DNA of 64,000 bases from Rhynchosporium graminicola (taxonomy: Eukaryota > Ascomycota > Leotiomycetes > Helotiales > Ploettnerulaceae): contig FJUW01000033.1 of the NCBI GenBank assembly GCA_900074885.1, positions 62,001 through 126,000 of the forward strand, in the 5' to 3' direction. Below the pieces are notes generated by a model that was given only the letters and a program-made list of their open reading frames with translations, ran no database searches and had not been told where the DNA came from. A program made the position numbers and the translations under genes. Every line of letters begins with the position of its first letter. Positions within the stretch are counted from its first letter, which is position 1. This document shows, one piece after another, positions 46,380 to 58,674 of this stretch.

Positions 46380-48420
46380 ATGTCCATTGTCGCTGAGTAT
46401 GACAACATTTCCTCCCCCAGTAGACAAGTACTGATCCGTTTGCAGCCAGGTTCGTCGCGTTGACAGCGCGTTAGACGGAGTTCTCCAACTGGTACCGCGC
46501 TCAGCCAACGATGACTTCTTCGCAGAGGAGAACCGGCCCATTTCCTCATCTCCTCGAATCGCAGAACTCCAAGGTATAGTGAAGGCTTTATCGACGACTT
46601 CCTCCTCCAGCCCACTCTTATCCTCATGGCGAATTTTGCAACTTCTCGAGCGGGCAGCACTTTCGGAATTCGTGGCAGAGGACGAGCAGGATCCAGTCAC
46701 CAGCAAATATGAGGCTGATTTAGAATGGTTGCTTGTGAGCAAGGCTACGGTGCAGACTTACGGTCTGTTGATGGGCACGTTGCTGGAGCAGACGATTCCT
46801 CTGAATGACGATATCTGGTATTGGGACGAGGTGCTAGGATCATACACATATTCCAGCTTGTACACTGTGCAGACATCGCCGCTGAGGCTATGGGTATGGT
46901 CGAAAGGTATTTATATTGATACGAAGGGCCGCCTCGAAAGGGTCAGAGAAGATCCGGTGGATGTTCTACCTGCACAAGAGATTGGAACAAGCTTGACGGA
47001 TCAGTGGAAGCAATTTTACGGGCTTGTCAAAGAGAGCATAAGAGATAGCTCTGTCGCGCACATCCAGCAACAAGTCCTTTCTCCTATTGCTCTTTGCCGC
47101 TCACAGGCGAGGCACAATCAGGCACGGCTGCGACGACTACGGGAGTTAGGAGCAAGCGGTTTGGGCATGCTGATGGATGAAGGTTTGAATTTTGATGTCA
47201 GTGATGACGACAATGATATTACGAAGAGTGCGGAAAGAGACATGCAGGAGTGGAAGTTTGTTGTGGAGAGGAGCGTGGCTTTGATGGATACCGTTTTACG
47301 GAATGTCACAACACTAGATACTGGCATTTCCGATTTCGAAGACAACGTTTTCGCGACGGTCGACGATGACCCAGAAATTACAACCAGAGAGTCTACGCCA
47401 ACAGAGATAGCCAGACCCTCCAAGCTAGGCATGCGTCTCCAGCACATTCTCGAGGTTCATGTTCCGAATCATGTTGCATGTTCGCAAGCCCTCGTGGCTA
47501 AGTATGGTCGTCCACCGAGGCTTATCCGGTATTGGTTACCTGCGGCAGCCCTTCTCCTGTCCTCAACGACTATCCTTAGGATATTTGTCAACAGACAAGC
47601 TGAGATCATCACTTGGATCAGAGATTTGGGTGCAACGACACGGGACTTCTGGCTGAATTGGGTAGTCGAGCCCACGAAGAAAGTCATCGGCACCATACGC
47701 CATGATAAGGATAGTGAGGTTGCGATCATGAGTAAGGACAGTCTTAAGGGTGACCGGGAAAGCCTTGAGCGAATGGTGGTAGAATTTGCTATCGATAACC
47801 CAAGCTGGATTGGAGAGACGTCTCTTAACGAGATTCAGATTGCCGAAATCCGATCAAAGGTTAAGGCGGGTGACCTGACAACTGTTCTTCGAGCCTACGA
47901 GAAAGACCTTCGGAAACCTTTTGTGGGTGCACTCCGAGGAGACCTTGTGCGTACCCTATTGATACAGGTTCAAAAGACCAAAGTGGACCTTGAGGTAGCT
48001 TTAAGTGGCATTGATGCATTACTCAAAAGTCAAGAGCTGGTATTCGGATGCGTTGGTCTGACGCCAGGCATTCTGGTTTGCTTTGCCGCTTTCCGTTACC
48101 TAGGAGGTGTACTGGGGAGCAGGAAAGGATTCAAGCAGGGCCAAAAGGCTCGAGAAACCGTAAGGGTACTTCGCAACATCGATCGTATTCTTACTCTGGC
48201 AACCCCAACACACAATAACTTGCTATCGTACAAGGACCATGGTCTGCTACTTTGCGAAGTTCATGTACTGCGACAGCGTGCGCACAAGCTATTTCCCACC
48301 GAAGTCGAGAGGGAGTTCCTAGAAGATCTTTCGGACTTAGGTAATATCAACAGCGGTATTGGGCAGCAACTGAGAGTCCTTGAACGAATTCGATGGGGAT
48401 ATGCGAAATGGCTGCGGTGA
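46380..48420 (+). CDS. NCA2: Nuclear control of ATPase protein 2 (NCA2)
   Basis: Predicted 663-aa mitochondrial membrane protein. In yeast, NCA2 acts with NCA3 in the expression of mitochondrial ATP6/ATP8. Exon 1 is only 17 nt (46380-46396, MSIVA plus two bases), followed by a 49-nt intron (donor GTATGA, branch ACTGAT, acceptor TTTGCAG) and exon 2 from 46446 to 48420. The join gives ADQVRRVDSALDGVLQL, the expected family N-terminus; without it the frame has no ATG and is closed by TGA at 46432. Typical NCA2 segments include WYWDEVLGSYTYSSLYTVQT, NRQAEIITWIRDLGATTRDF and SPIALCRSQARHNQARLRRL. Membrane spans lie near LPAAALLLSSTTILRIFV and GLTPGILVCFAAFRYLGGVL. Confidence 0.92.
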
Positions 48421-49004
48421 CTAGAATAACAGAAAGTATACCGATCCAAATACAGAGAGACAATGTAAGAATAAGTAATGGAAGAGGGTGCTAATATATA
48501 CATGTTCTGGTGAGCATCTGCCTCTTTCATACTCCAAATATGCCTTCGATCAGTGAATTGGCCAGTATGTGAATCTGATATTCACTCTAAATAAAGCCCT
48601 TCTAAAATGTTTGGGTGAATCCATTTTCCTGGCTCATGGATTAATCCTTCCCCTTTCGGCACAGACGATTTGTACAGAGCCGCTTCGCGACGCGACCTCT
48701 TGCTAATGCTGCGCTGCATCACTCCTACTTCGAACAGTTCATTCACGACTGCTCCTCCACTTGACGTGCCCAGAACGAAACAGGATACCAAATCGAGTAC
48801 TTCTGTAGTCCGTATATCTTGATTCACAGTACCAAATACGAATCATCCCCGCGCATTGTCATCATCTTGCCGCACCGCCCCAAGGCTTCTACAACATCAG
48901 CAACTCCCCGCGCTGCCCTGCTACCCCTCAGAACCCTGATATCCCCAGTCTACACTTATACAAGCGCTTCCTCATACCTTCAGCGTTGCGCGTTCAACTT
49001 CGAG
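48421..49004. other. Intergenic / leader of the Rab gene
   Basis: 584 bp. An open frame at 48819-49103 lies in the probable 5' UTR and first intron of the Rab gene and has no domain. Otherwise nothing seen. Confidence 0.55.
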
Positions 49005-49732
<728 letters not shown>

Positions 49733-49933
49733 ACAATGGATGATTCGGAGGACATGCTTTTTGTTTGTTAAGAACAGTTTATGGGCGGAGTTTGGTCGTA
49801 TCATATGGTATTTACAAATTGAAGGCATTGTTTTGCCTATCCTCTTGAGCTTTCGAGGTCACAGGAAGTGAGGAAGGCAGTGGATTAATGGAACAATCCT
49901 GTACATGTGAATCATTTGATCTTCATTTCTGCA

Positions 49934-51586
49934 TTACCACAGAATCTCCGCATTCATTGTTGGAGGCTCGTCTTCCTCTGGACGTGCTACCCTAGTTGCC
50001 GGGTATGGACGTTGATGCCATTCTCTAGCAAATCTTCGAGCCTCATTCGAGTCTCTGAATGATATCGTGTATCGCGCGGGCCCTTGAAAATTAGACCGAC
50101 GAATGCTGGCTGCTTCCAACTCGTTTTCTCTGGTAGGTGCTGTGGTTGTCTCAAGCTTCACAATGGCTTCCTTGGCAGCGCCAGCAAGCTTCCAATGCAG
50201 ATTTCGGCGCTTGCCATCATCCATGATAGCGTTCTCCAAATCTCCGATCTTTATGTGACCTCGGTCCGTGCTAAACAGAACGATGTGCTGTGACTTTTCT
50301 TGCCTCGTAACCAAAGATGCTGTCCCAGCGGCGTCGATCATCCACTGCACACCTTTGCTATGAGGAGGCTCTAGCAGTCTCAGAGACAGCCTACCGCCTG
50401 CCGGGACCAGTGTGAAGTTTCGCTTTACAGCTTCCAAATCTTCGCCTTCCCTAAGATTTACATTAGGCCGAGAGAAGTAATTGCTGGACTTGCTGAGTTC
50501 CAAAAGCCGTTGAGTTTTGTCAAGGTATAGTCGTGCAGCTGCAAGACTCGAGAAGAGAAGGTAGTACTGGCCGATGGGCTCGAGTGTTACGTTATCGCGG
50601 GCAGCAATGACTGCATCATGTTAGCAGGACATTTTGTTTTAGAAGATAGGAGTTCTACCTTTGAGGATACCACTTGTCCAGTTTTCGATGTGATTTCCCT
50701 TTGGTCCTACCCGGTAGAAGTCACTCTCTTCCAGATTCTTACTACAAGCACTCAGGACCAAAACACTGGCTGTACTCTTGCTTGTGCGCGACTGATCTTG
50801 TGCTACATGTTGCCCTTGTCCCATTCTCTGACTTGAAGTACTAGATTGAGGAATCTGCTTCGCTAGTATGATCTTGCGAGCCACGCCATTTTCACCTTTT
50901 AACCCGGGAATCGTCTGCTGTTTCTCCCTAGTCTTCTCCCTTGCTTCTTGCTGCCTTCTGTCATGCGCAGCGAGTTGATTCGAGTCCATGTCCCAATTGA
51001 ATGCCGGCAGCTTCTCTAATCTCTCTCTCGCTTTGTTCTCCCTTTTCTGCCGCGCCATTGCCTCCTCTGGAAATAACTCTTCGAAAAGTGATAGTCCCTT
51101 AAAGCTTTCTTCTCGTTCTTGATCGCTGGAATGCGTCTCAGGCTTATGCGCCATTGGTATATTTCTTTCTACTACACGTTCTGAATACCTCGGCCGTTTG
51201 CTTGGGGTAAACACTCTGTGACCATTGTACCTAAAGTTCCGCTGCCTAAGGACAATCTCATGGCCATCATGTTGCGTCTTGGATTGAAGTTCCTGGGTTC
51301 GATTCGCGTTTTGATTCCCGTCTCGTTGCTCCCTATATTCTGGTCGGCATGATTCAAGAACTTTCTCAGCCTCAATTGGCTTATGATCTCGTCTTAAGTT
51401 GACCTTGCTCCGTTCGAAGTTCCTTCTATTTTGTTCCGGTCCATGGCCAAGCTTGCCAGCATATCTCCTGTTCTCATTGTCTTCCGTCGCATAATCCGAT
51501 CTGTGAACCCGCTGTGCAGCTTGGGCTAGTTGCGAGTTCCAGGCTGATAACAAGAACTGCGGAGCCAGTAAACGTGTTGGCAGCAT
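49934..51586 (-). CDS. Uncharacterised mitochondrial protein, conserved in fungi
   Basis: Predicted 534-aa protein. Exon 1 is 51586-50659 and exon 2 is 50610-49934. The 48-nt intron has donor GTAGAA, branch GCTAAC and acceptor GATGCAG. The N-terminus MLPTRLLAPQFLLSAWNSQ, continuing to RSDYATEDN, has the Arg-rich, hydrophobic, acid-poor pattern of a mitochondrial presequence. The first half is low-complexity and very rich in Arg, Asn, Gln and Glu (for example LFPEEAMARQKRENKARER). The second half is more ordered (PIGQYYLLFSSLAAARLYLD; LSLRLLEPPHSKGVQWMID; ARYTISFRDSNEARRFAREW) and resembles an RNA-binding-like fold at its end. I do not recognise a named family. It shares a 242-bp promoter region with AFG2. 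Mitochondrial RNA metabolism is a guess. Confidence 0.75.
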
Positions 51587-51828
51587 GAACAATCACCAAA
51601 GACAGGTTGCAGGTGGACCTGTGCAGTTTTCGGTGTCTGTCTTCGTTTTCTTCCCTACAAAATATGTTCTTGGGAGAGCTATAGTTCCCGCTGCGCTTGG
51701 CAAGTTGACGGGAGCGGAGAGCGGGATGCACTTTCTGCAAGGCTGCACAAAATAATTTTTATGAACTTTTGATATTTCACTACACAACCATCAACAATGC
51801 GAAAATCTATAGGCACCACCAACTCATT
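51587..51828. promoter_or_regulatory. Short bidirectional promoter, mitochondrial protein / AFG2
   Basis: Only 242 bp separate two start codons on opposite strands, so the promoters must overlap. No specific factor site was recognised. Confidence 0.6.
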
Positions 51829-54232
51829 ATGTCCAACATTCCGGATACGAAAAAGACCTTGGAGGTCAAGATAAGACCATTTGCGAACCAAAATTTCAAA
51901 GAAAGATCTGATCAGAAGGATGTATCACGTGTATATATTACAAGTGTAGCACTCTCTGAGCTGAATCTCAAGCCGGGAATGCTTATTCAGATTTGGAAGA
52001 AAGACGAGAGTGAGAGGAAAGAAGCCATCGCTTGGAACACTACGGAGAAGGCAAATAACAAGAATGTTATACAGATGTTCAAGACCTTTCGAGAGTTTTG
52101 CGATTTCACGCTTTCGGACGATTTACTCATTTGTGGTGCCGGCGATGTAAGCACCGCCGGATCTGTCTTTCTACGGGATGTTACTTCGCAGGAGTCTGGC
52201 AAGATTACGGATATTTCAGATGAGGATAGACCTCATTGGGAATGGTTTCTTCGGGACAGCCTCAGTACGTCTCTCATACACTTAATATGAGATTGCAGCG
52301 TCGGCGAGAATGTTGAACTGTATTCAATACACATAGAATCTCTCACTACACCTTTGCGCACATTCATTTCCTACCAGCCATCTCTGTACGTAAGCTAATA
52401 CTTCTCAGGTCGTGCTGACATCATCTTCCCTGGCATGATGTTCAAAAGTATTTCCCCCATGGGAGTTAAACGAGACTTCATTATTGACTTTGTCAATGGT
52501 AAGCCGGCTGGTATGGGCAAGTACGACCCAGAGACATCCGTCAAGTTATCAAGCCGAATTGAAGTCCCATATCAAGTCGAAGTTGATAGACCTCTCGCGC
52601 GCCTTGAAGTCGTCGATATTGCGGGTATTGATCAAGCACTCAAGAAACTCAACAGATTTCTGAGCAATTTCGATCGTCAGTTCAAGTTCACATGGGCACA
52701 AAGGTCCTGTGCCGTGCTTCTACATGGTGGACACGGAACGGGAAAAACCTATCTTTTGAACAAAATAATCAATACTGGCTGGAGTAAGAATGTGCTCCGT
52801 CTTGAGAGCGACGCAAAGCTCTCTAATATTCGTTCGACCTTCAGAGACGCCAAGCTCAGCCAACCAAGTATCATCGTCATTGATGATCTGGAATCTCTGG
52901 TGTCAAAAGAGGATGTTACATCTAGCAACATGGCCAAAGCCATTGGCGAAGAGCTCGATGTCCTCGCACAGAGTCATTCGGGAAGTTCATTACCACGAGT
53001 CCTTGTTATTGCAACATCTTTGACTTCGAGCAACATTCCCATGTCTCTCAAGAAGAGAGGAAGATTCCGGACTGAGATCCCCTTACCCATACCTGATGTT
53101 TTTTCACGAAAGGCAATACTTCAATCTCTCAAGCCGCCACTTGACCCAAGTACCAGTGAGACTACGCTCAACAAGCTTGGTGATCGGACACATGCCTATA
53201 CAGCAGAAGATCTAGTAGCTCTGTTAGATGCTGCTTGTGAAATTGCCGAGGACAAGGTCGAAATGATAGAGTCAGAGAACCCAGATGCTTTCTACCTTTC
53301 GCAGGAAGACATTGAGGAGGCTCTACTTTTGGTCCGTCCAACGGCCATGCATGACATCACCCTTCAACCACCAAGCGTCCGCTGGGACGAAATAGGAGGT
53401 CAGGACAGTGTGAAGAATGCTCTTCGTCGTGCTGTTGAAACGCCTCTACTAGTACGTATCCGCCCTTTTGCAATTTTCAATTGCTAACAATGAGTAGAAT
53501 CCCGAGCGGATGAAGCGAGTTGGGGCCTCGCCTAAAAAGGGACTCCTGCTCTATGGACCTCCCGGATGTTCGAAGACTTTGAGTGCACAAGCTATGGCTA
53601 CAGAAGTCGGGTTCAATTTCTTTGCAGTCAAAGGGGCCGAGTTACTCAACATGTATGTTGGCGAGTCTGAGCGGGCAGTCCGCGATGTCTTCGCAAGAGC
53701 ACGAGCAGCCAGCCCCAGTATCATATTCTTCGATGAGATCGAGTCGATAGGCAGTAAACGAAGTGGTCGAAATACTGGTGTCAACGTACTCACCACATTA
53801 CTGAACGAAATGGATGGTATTGAAACCCTGAAAGGCGTCACCGTTTTGGCTGCTACGAACCAACCTCAAGCTCTGGACCTTGCCTTACTCCGCCCAGGCA
53901 GATTCGACAAGCTCCTCTACGTCGCACCGCCAGATCTCGAGGGACGAAAGGAGATCCTTCGAGTCAGAAAGCGCACAATGGACATGGCGGACGATGTCGA
54001 TATTCCCAGACTGGCAGAGCTAACAGATGGTTACTCTGGCGCTGAGCTAGTGGGTATTTGCCAGACTGCCTGCGACGCTGTGATGGAGAAATGCGAGAAG
54101 ACAGGAGAGGAGTTGCAGGTGCATATGGATGATTTTTTGAGTGCTATCAAGATGGTCAGGAAGCAGATCACGCCGAAGTTGATCGAAGGGTATGAGAGAT
54201 GGGCTGCTGGCGCGAGAGGTGATACGGATTAG
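51829..54232 (+). CDS. AFG2: AAA-ATPase AFG2/Drg1 (ribosome biogenesis)
   Basis: Predicted 737-aa type II AAA-ATPase. Yeast Drg1/Afg2 releases Rlp24 from pre-60S particles in the cytoplasm. Exons are 51829-52264, 52409-53451 and 53498-54232. After an N-terminal domain, AAA module D1 has Walker A GGHGTGKT (about 251-258), Walker B IIVIDDLESL and sensor VIATS. D2 has Walker A GPPGCSKTLSAQA (about 512-524), Walker B IIFFDEIES (about 568-576), MDGIETLKGVTVLAATN and the arginine-finger region LLRPGRFDKLLY. The D2 P-loop with Cys-Ser is the form common to Afg2 proteins. D1 Walker B ends in Asp-Asp rather than Asp-Glu. The start is the ATG of MSNIPDTKKT; the frame is open upstream but without an ATG. 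Confidence 0.92.
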
Positions 54233-55003
54233 AACAGACATGGTTGGAATATATCGCTGTTGCTCCACAGACAACTAAATAGAATCAATGTGTTGGGCTA
54301 CAAGAGAGTTGAAATTGTTTTTCCTTGGAATTCATGACTTTAATAGTCTCTCGCCCTTCCAGTCAACTGTAGCCAATAATTTTCATGGCTCGTCCATTCT
54401 GTTGCCATTCTTCGAGTCCGTGAATCTGAAGCTGGCTTTTCTGACGTTTGTTCCTAACTTCGTTATATGAAAGGACATCTCTTTTGCTTCTTCTATTTTT
54501 CACGTAATAATCTGAAGACTTTGAGCAAAACAGCAGTTCTCGCTAAACCAGAGACTGATTTGAATCATGACACAGCAGCCAGCCACGGCGGAATAATCCG
54601 GGCCATCACCACGAAATGCAGAGATGTAACACCGGAACCTACAAATGTGTGAATCAAGCTTTCCAGTGATGGTGATTTAAACAAAGATGACGTTTCATCT
54701 GGAAGTCGGAACCGACTTCCGACTTTCGACTTTCACATGTCTTTTCTACACGTTCCTACGTCATCACCAGCGATGAGCATACGTCGAGACCGTCTTCAAT
54801 AGTCCAGTCCGAGCACTTCGATTAGCAAAAGCAAGATGATCTAGATTAAGATAATCTATCTGCAGCTGTTAACGGCAGGGTATACTTTCAAAATAAACCT
54901 CTCTTTTATGTTCACGACTTCCACGGGAGAGACATTCCATCACCCAATTCCATTTAACCATCCAAATTATCCAATTTGGAATCAGCAGAAGGAAATACCA
55001 GAT
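54233..55003. other. Intergenic, nothing recognised
   Basis: 771 bp between AFG2 and the caleosin gene. An inverted GGAAGTCGGAA/TTCCGACTTCC pair near 54700-54725 could form a short hairpin. An in-frame ATG at 54908 could extend the caleosin N-terminus by 32 residues. Confidence 0.5.
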
Positions 55004-56107
55004 ATGGCACCAGCCAGAACTGAAGAGAATGAGTTCGATGTTTCTATTCAAGAAGTTCCCGTTACTGTTCAAAGACGTCCTTTTATCTCAAGGAAAGGAG
55101 ATGCGCTGAAGGATCCAGGTTCGTTTTGTTGCGTATGAGTTGAATGAAGTACACTCTGCTGATAAATCATTAGGGACTCCAAGAGCCAATATTGCGGCAT
55201 CTGCCGAAGAGCCAAATGGAACCCAGAAGGGAGACTACGCTCGTAGATATAAACATCAAACAGTAAGCATCCACTTATTGCTTATATAACCACAATATCA
55301 GCGCTGCTCCTCTTCCGAAGTTCTCAAACGCTCTAATAACATCACTAACACTCCTAGGTCCTTCAACAGCACCTGTCATACTTTGATCCAGACGCTGACG
55401 GCATAATTTGGCCCCTCGACACCTGTAAGTAACTTGCCGCCCTCAAACCCTCAGTGATCCCGGATCAGGATCAAGTTTCTGTTATTGATCCTGACCGCAA
55501 TCCTCTCTCTCCGTTTTTCAATAGCTAAACTTCTTCCCAGATCGTGGCTTCTACGCCCTCGGTTACGGCGTCCTTCTCTCCCTTCTCTCCCTCATAATAA
55601 TCCACGCCAATTTCTCCTACCCAACTCTGCCACCCGGCCATTTCCTCCCCGACCCCTTCTTCCGCATCTATATCGCACGCGTGCATAAAGATAAACACGG
55701 TAGTGATTCTGGAACTTATGATACGGAAGGCAGGTTTGTGCCGCAGAAATTTGAGGATATCTTTGCCAAGTATGCGACAGGGGATAAGCTGGGGATTACG
55801 TTAGGGGAGGTTTGGAATTACATGAAGGGTCAGAGACTCTATGCCGATCCCGCCGGCTGGGGAGCCGCGGGATTTGAATGTAAGTATCTTTCCAGTCTTT
55901 GTACCTGGGAGAAGTGGGGAAGAATTCGAGATTGGGATTGAGTTTTGACAGTGTTTAGGGATCGCAACTTGGATTCTGTTGTGGCCTGAAGATGGGAGGA
56001 TGAAGAAGGAGGACATAAGACGGATATACGACGGAAGTCTGTTCTTCGAGATTGCTGCCAGGAGGGGAGAGAAGCAGAACGGCCAGCAAAAGGTCAACGG
56101 CGTATGA
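55004..56107 (+). CDS. Caleosin (EF-hand peroxygenase, lipid-droplet protein)
   Basis: Predicted 252-aa caleosin, a haem-dependent peroxygenase of lipid droplets and ER. Exons are 55004-55118, 55174-55262, 55358-55424, 55541-55879 and 55959-56107. The single EF-hand is FDPDADGIIWPLDT, split from the next exon at a Tyr codon. The following membrane stretch ALGYGVLLSLLSLIIIHANF leads into a proline-rich turn (SYPTLPPGHFLPDPFF). The conserved HGSDSGTYDTEGRFVPQKFE and LYADPAGWGAAGFEWIATW follow. Both His residues usually linked to haem binding are present in these motifs. The Met at 55004 is used; an ATG at 54908 in the same frame is the alternative start. Fungal caleosins are linked to sporulation, oxylipins and lipid storage. 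Confidence 0.9.
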
Positions 56108-56529
56108 TCGCGATCGACTAGTTGAGCATCGTGGACAAGGTCGACCTGGATAATTTCTTTGACGGAGGAATACCTGGCCGATTTTGACAAGCGATAATGC
56201 TTAACTTTTTGTTATAACGCAGATTAAACTTCATAAAATAAGCCGAAGGCGTTGAAGAATAGGTCATAATTCTGCTAACAGGATTCTGGGACGATTTCAT
56301 TAAGTCATAGAAATCTAAGAACTTGATATTGTCACTAGGTTTCTGCAGCTTGTCAATACCAGCCACCTTGTTTTCTGATGGAGAGATACTCTAGTCAGAA
56401 TGGATTGTTGTTGCTATAGGTAAGCGAGCCTTGGTATGGCGCCTTGTGTGTATATTAGGTGTATGATACTGAGATCTGTTCCAACATACGAATACGTAAG
56501 GAGTATACACAAGCCATTCTCTGGCTTTA
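56108..56529. other. Intergenic between convergent genes, nothing recognised
   Basis: 422 bp between the caleosin stop and the ALG5 stop on the other strand. AT-rich, no frame of note. Confidence 0.6.
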
Positions 56530-57825
56530 CTACCGCCTTCTATAAACACCCGCCATCCAACTCGCCCTCAACAGAGCCAATCCCCACGCCATTCCTAGAC
56601 TATCCCATACAACATTGAGCTTACTCCCACCGACCTCCTTCCATCCAATTTGAACCTCTGCAACCCTAATTCCAGGTGTAGTACCGATCTGCTCTCCTTT
56701 CCTACCAGTGATAATTCCAGGCGGTGCGCTCTCAGCCAACATCAACATCTCCACGTCGAAGATCCAGCCTTCGGCATGCATGTAAGGGACGATATGTGGC
56801 AAAGCAGCTCGGGAAAACAGTTTGAACCCGCATTGAGTATCTCGCATTCGTGACGTAGCTGGGGGTGTTAGGATCATGAGTAAGGCGTGGAAAGAATGCA
56901 TCAAGACATTCCGAACAGGAGAGCGCTATTTTGGGTAAGTAACCATCTCCATGCAACATCAAGACGAACCATCCTACCTTAACAACAGCTTCACTGCCCA
57001 CCAAATGCGACCTGCTCCCCACAGCAACAGCACGATTCGGCTGATCCGCAACCGCCTTACAGCCCTCGACAAGTTTCGCCAGATCCGCAAAAGTAGACGC
57101 TCCATCCGCATCTGCGAAGACCGCAAAGGCACCTCTGACATGCCTGAATCCATGTGTAACAGCTCCTCCCTTTCCCCTATTCTCCTTCAACCTACATATC
57201 CTCAACACATCATGCAACTTGTATTTTCTCGAGAACGCCAGCGCGACTTCTACAGTCTTATCCTTACTCCCGTCATCCACAAGAATAATCTCATACCCAC
57301 CCATTCCACTAAAATCATTCCCTGAAGTCCCCTTGGCTTTTGGTACCCGTCCGTATTCAGCGTCTAGGAACGGAACAGCTTCCTCCAACATGACTTCCAA
57401 GCGCTCTTCTTCGTTGTATGCCGGTATCACAACGCTCATTTCTAGCTCTGCTTCCTCGATATCGCCGGTATGTTTCTCGGAGAAGTCTTTTATGTTCTCT
57501 GCTTCCTTTCGGTGGGAGAGCCATTCGTCGTGCCAGCATGGAAGTGGCTTGGGAGATGTTGTGGAGCCGTCCGGGGCAGTGGTTATGTACGTTTTCTCGG
57601 AGGAGAATGGAGGTCGCGGTGTAGGTGCAAGCATGAAGACAGCAGCATATGTCTAGGTAGATTATCAGCTCGGGTCTTAAGGAGGGAAGTGGGTTTACAA
57701 ACACATGTCAAGATGGTGACAGCTGTCGTGATAGCTAGTATTAACAGAATAGGCAACGGAGTTTGCTCGAAAGTCTCATAGATATCCCAGAGCAGCTTCC
57801 GCGGAAGCTCGAGAATCACCTCCAT
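56530..57825 (-). CDS. ALG5: Dolichyl-phosphate beta-glucosyltransferase
   Basis: Predicted 397-aa GT2-family enzyme that makes dolichyl-P-glucose from UDP-glucose at the ER for N-glycan assembly. Exons are 57825-57703, 57652-56978 and 56925-56530. The N-terminal anchor is PLPILLILAITTAVTILTC. The GT-A core has LEMSVVIPAYNEEERLEVML, YEIILVDDGSKDKTVEVAL, ENRGKGGAVTHGFRHVRG and the metal motif FADADGAS. The later MRDTQCGFKLFSR and MHAEGWIFDVEML are typical of ALG5 and DPM-like enzymes. The first intron uses donor GTTTGT after a Cys codon; a GTGTTT donor one base earlier would put the rest out of frame. The protein is longer than yeast Alg5 (334 aa), mainly through linker sequence. Confidence 0.93.
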
Positions 57826-58674
57826 TGCTGTTATTGCAAAGAGGAAAGGACCAAGTGGGGAGGTTCGTCGAACTTGAATGAGTGTGTAGTTTCCAATGTA
57901 GAAGTGCTGCACGCACAAATTGGAAGCAGTGACTAATTGAACATGGTAGGGGACAATTTGAAGTCTGTACAAGAAACAATCGGATATAAATGTAGGCGCA
58001 GTTTGCTTTACAGTGGGCAAATGTCAAAAGTTAGATATTATGAACACGTTCGCGACGAGGCTCGGCGGGTCGTTCCCGATTGTGGCGTTTGAGGCTGCGA
58101 TGCAAGGCTGAGACTGTACTTACTTATTCAGACCCTTTCGTCAACGCGACTTTGTTATTCGTTTAAATTCGGAGGTATGTTTGTTCAGCAAAGAGCTGCA
58201 GGTCGATCAGATGGTTAAAATTCATCAATCACTTACGAGTAGATACATGTGTCAGTCTTAACGTTAAGAAGGAGAATCCCTTCCTTATAGGTCGAGCTTC
58301 TTCACAGTCACGCTGCACATAACAGGCAAAGAGTAGAGGAACCAAATTGACCAGCGACGTTCGAGCGTGATGGCTTCGAAATCGTACTCAGTGAAAATGG
58401 TACTCATCAAATGTTCATTGAATCCGTGCTAGGAGACACAGTCGGTATCTTTATCTGCATCGCGTCTCGTGCCCATGCTATCCCTTTATAATACACGTAA
58501 CAAGCAAATCCGTGATCATCGTGATGGATGCTCCGTGCCGCTCGTCCAAATCCTTAGCCCGTCGAAAACGGGAATCTCATAATACTAGCATTACTTGACC
58601 AAAACTCCATACACCTTCCAAGCAAGACGCCTGACACCCTTGCCGAGTTTTGTTTCGCATTGAAGTGATATTTT
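57826..58674. other. Intergenic, ALG5 promoter and PSY2 3' region
   Basis: 849 bp between tandem minus-strand genes. The open frame just above ALG5 (to 58020) is in frame with it but lacks a better start. No other gene or repeat seen. Confidence 0.55.
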
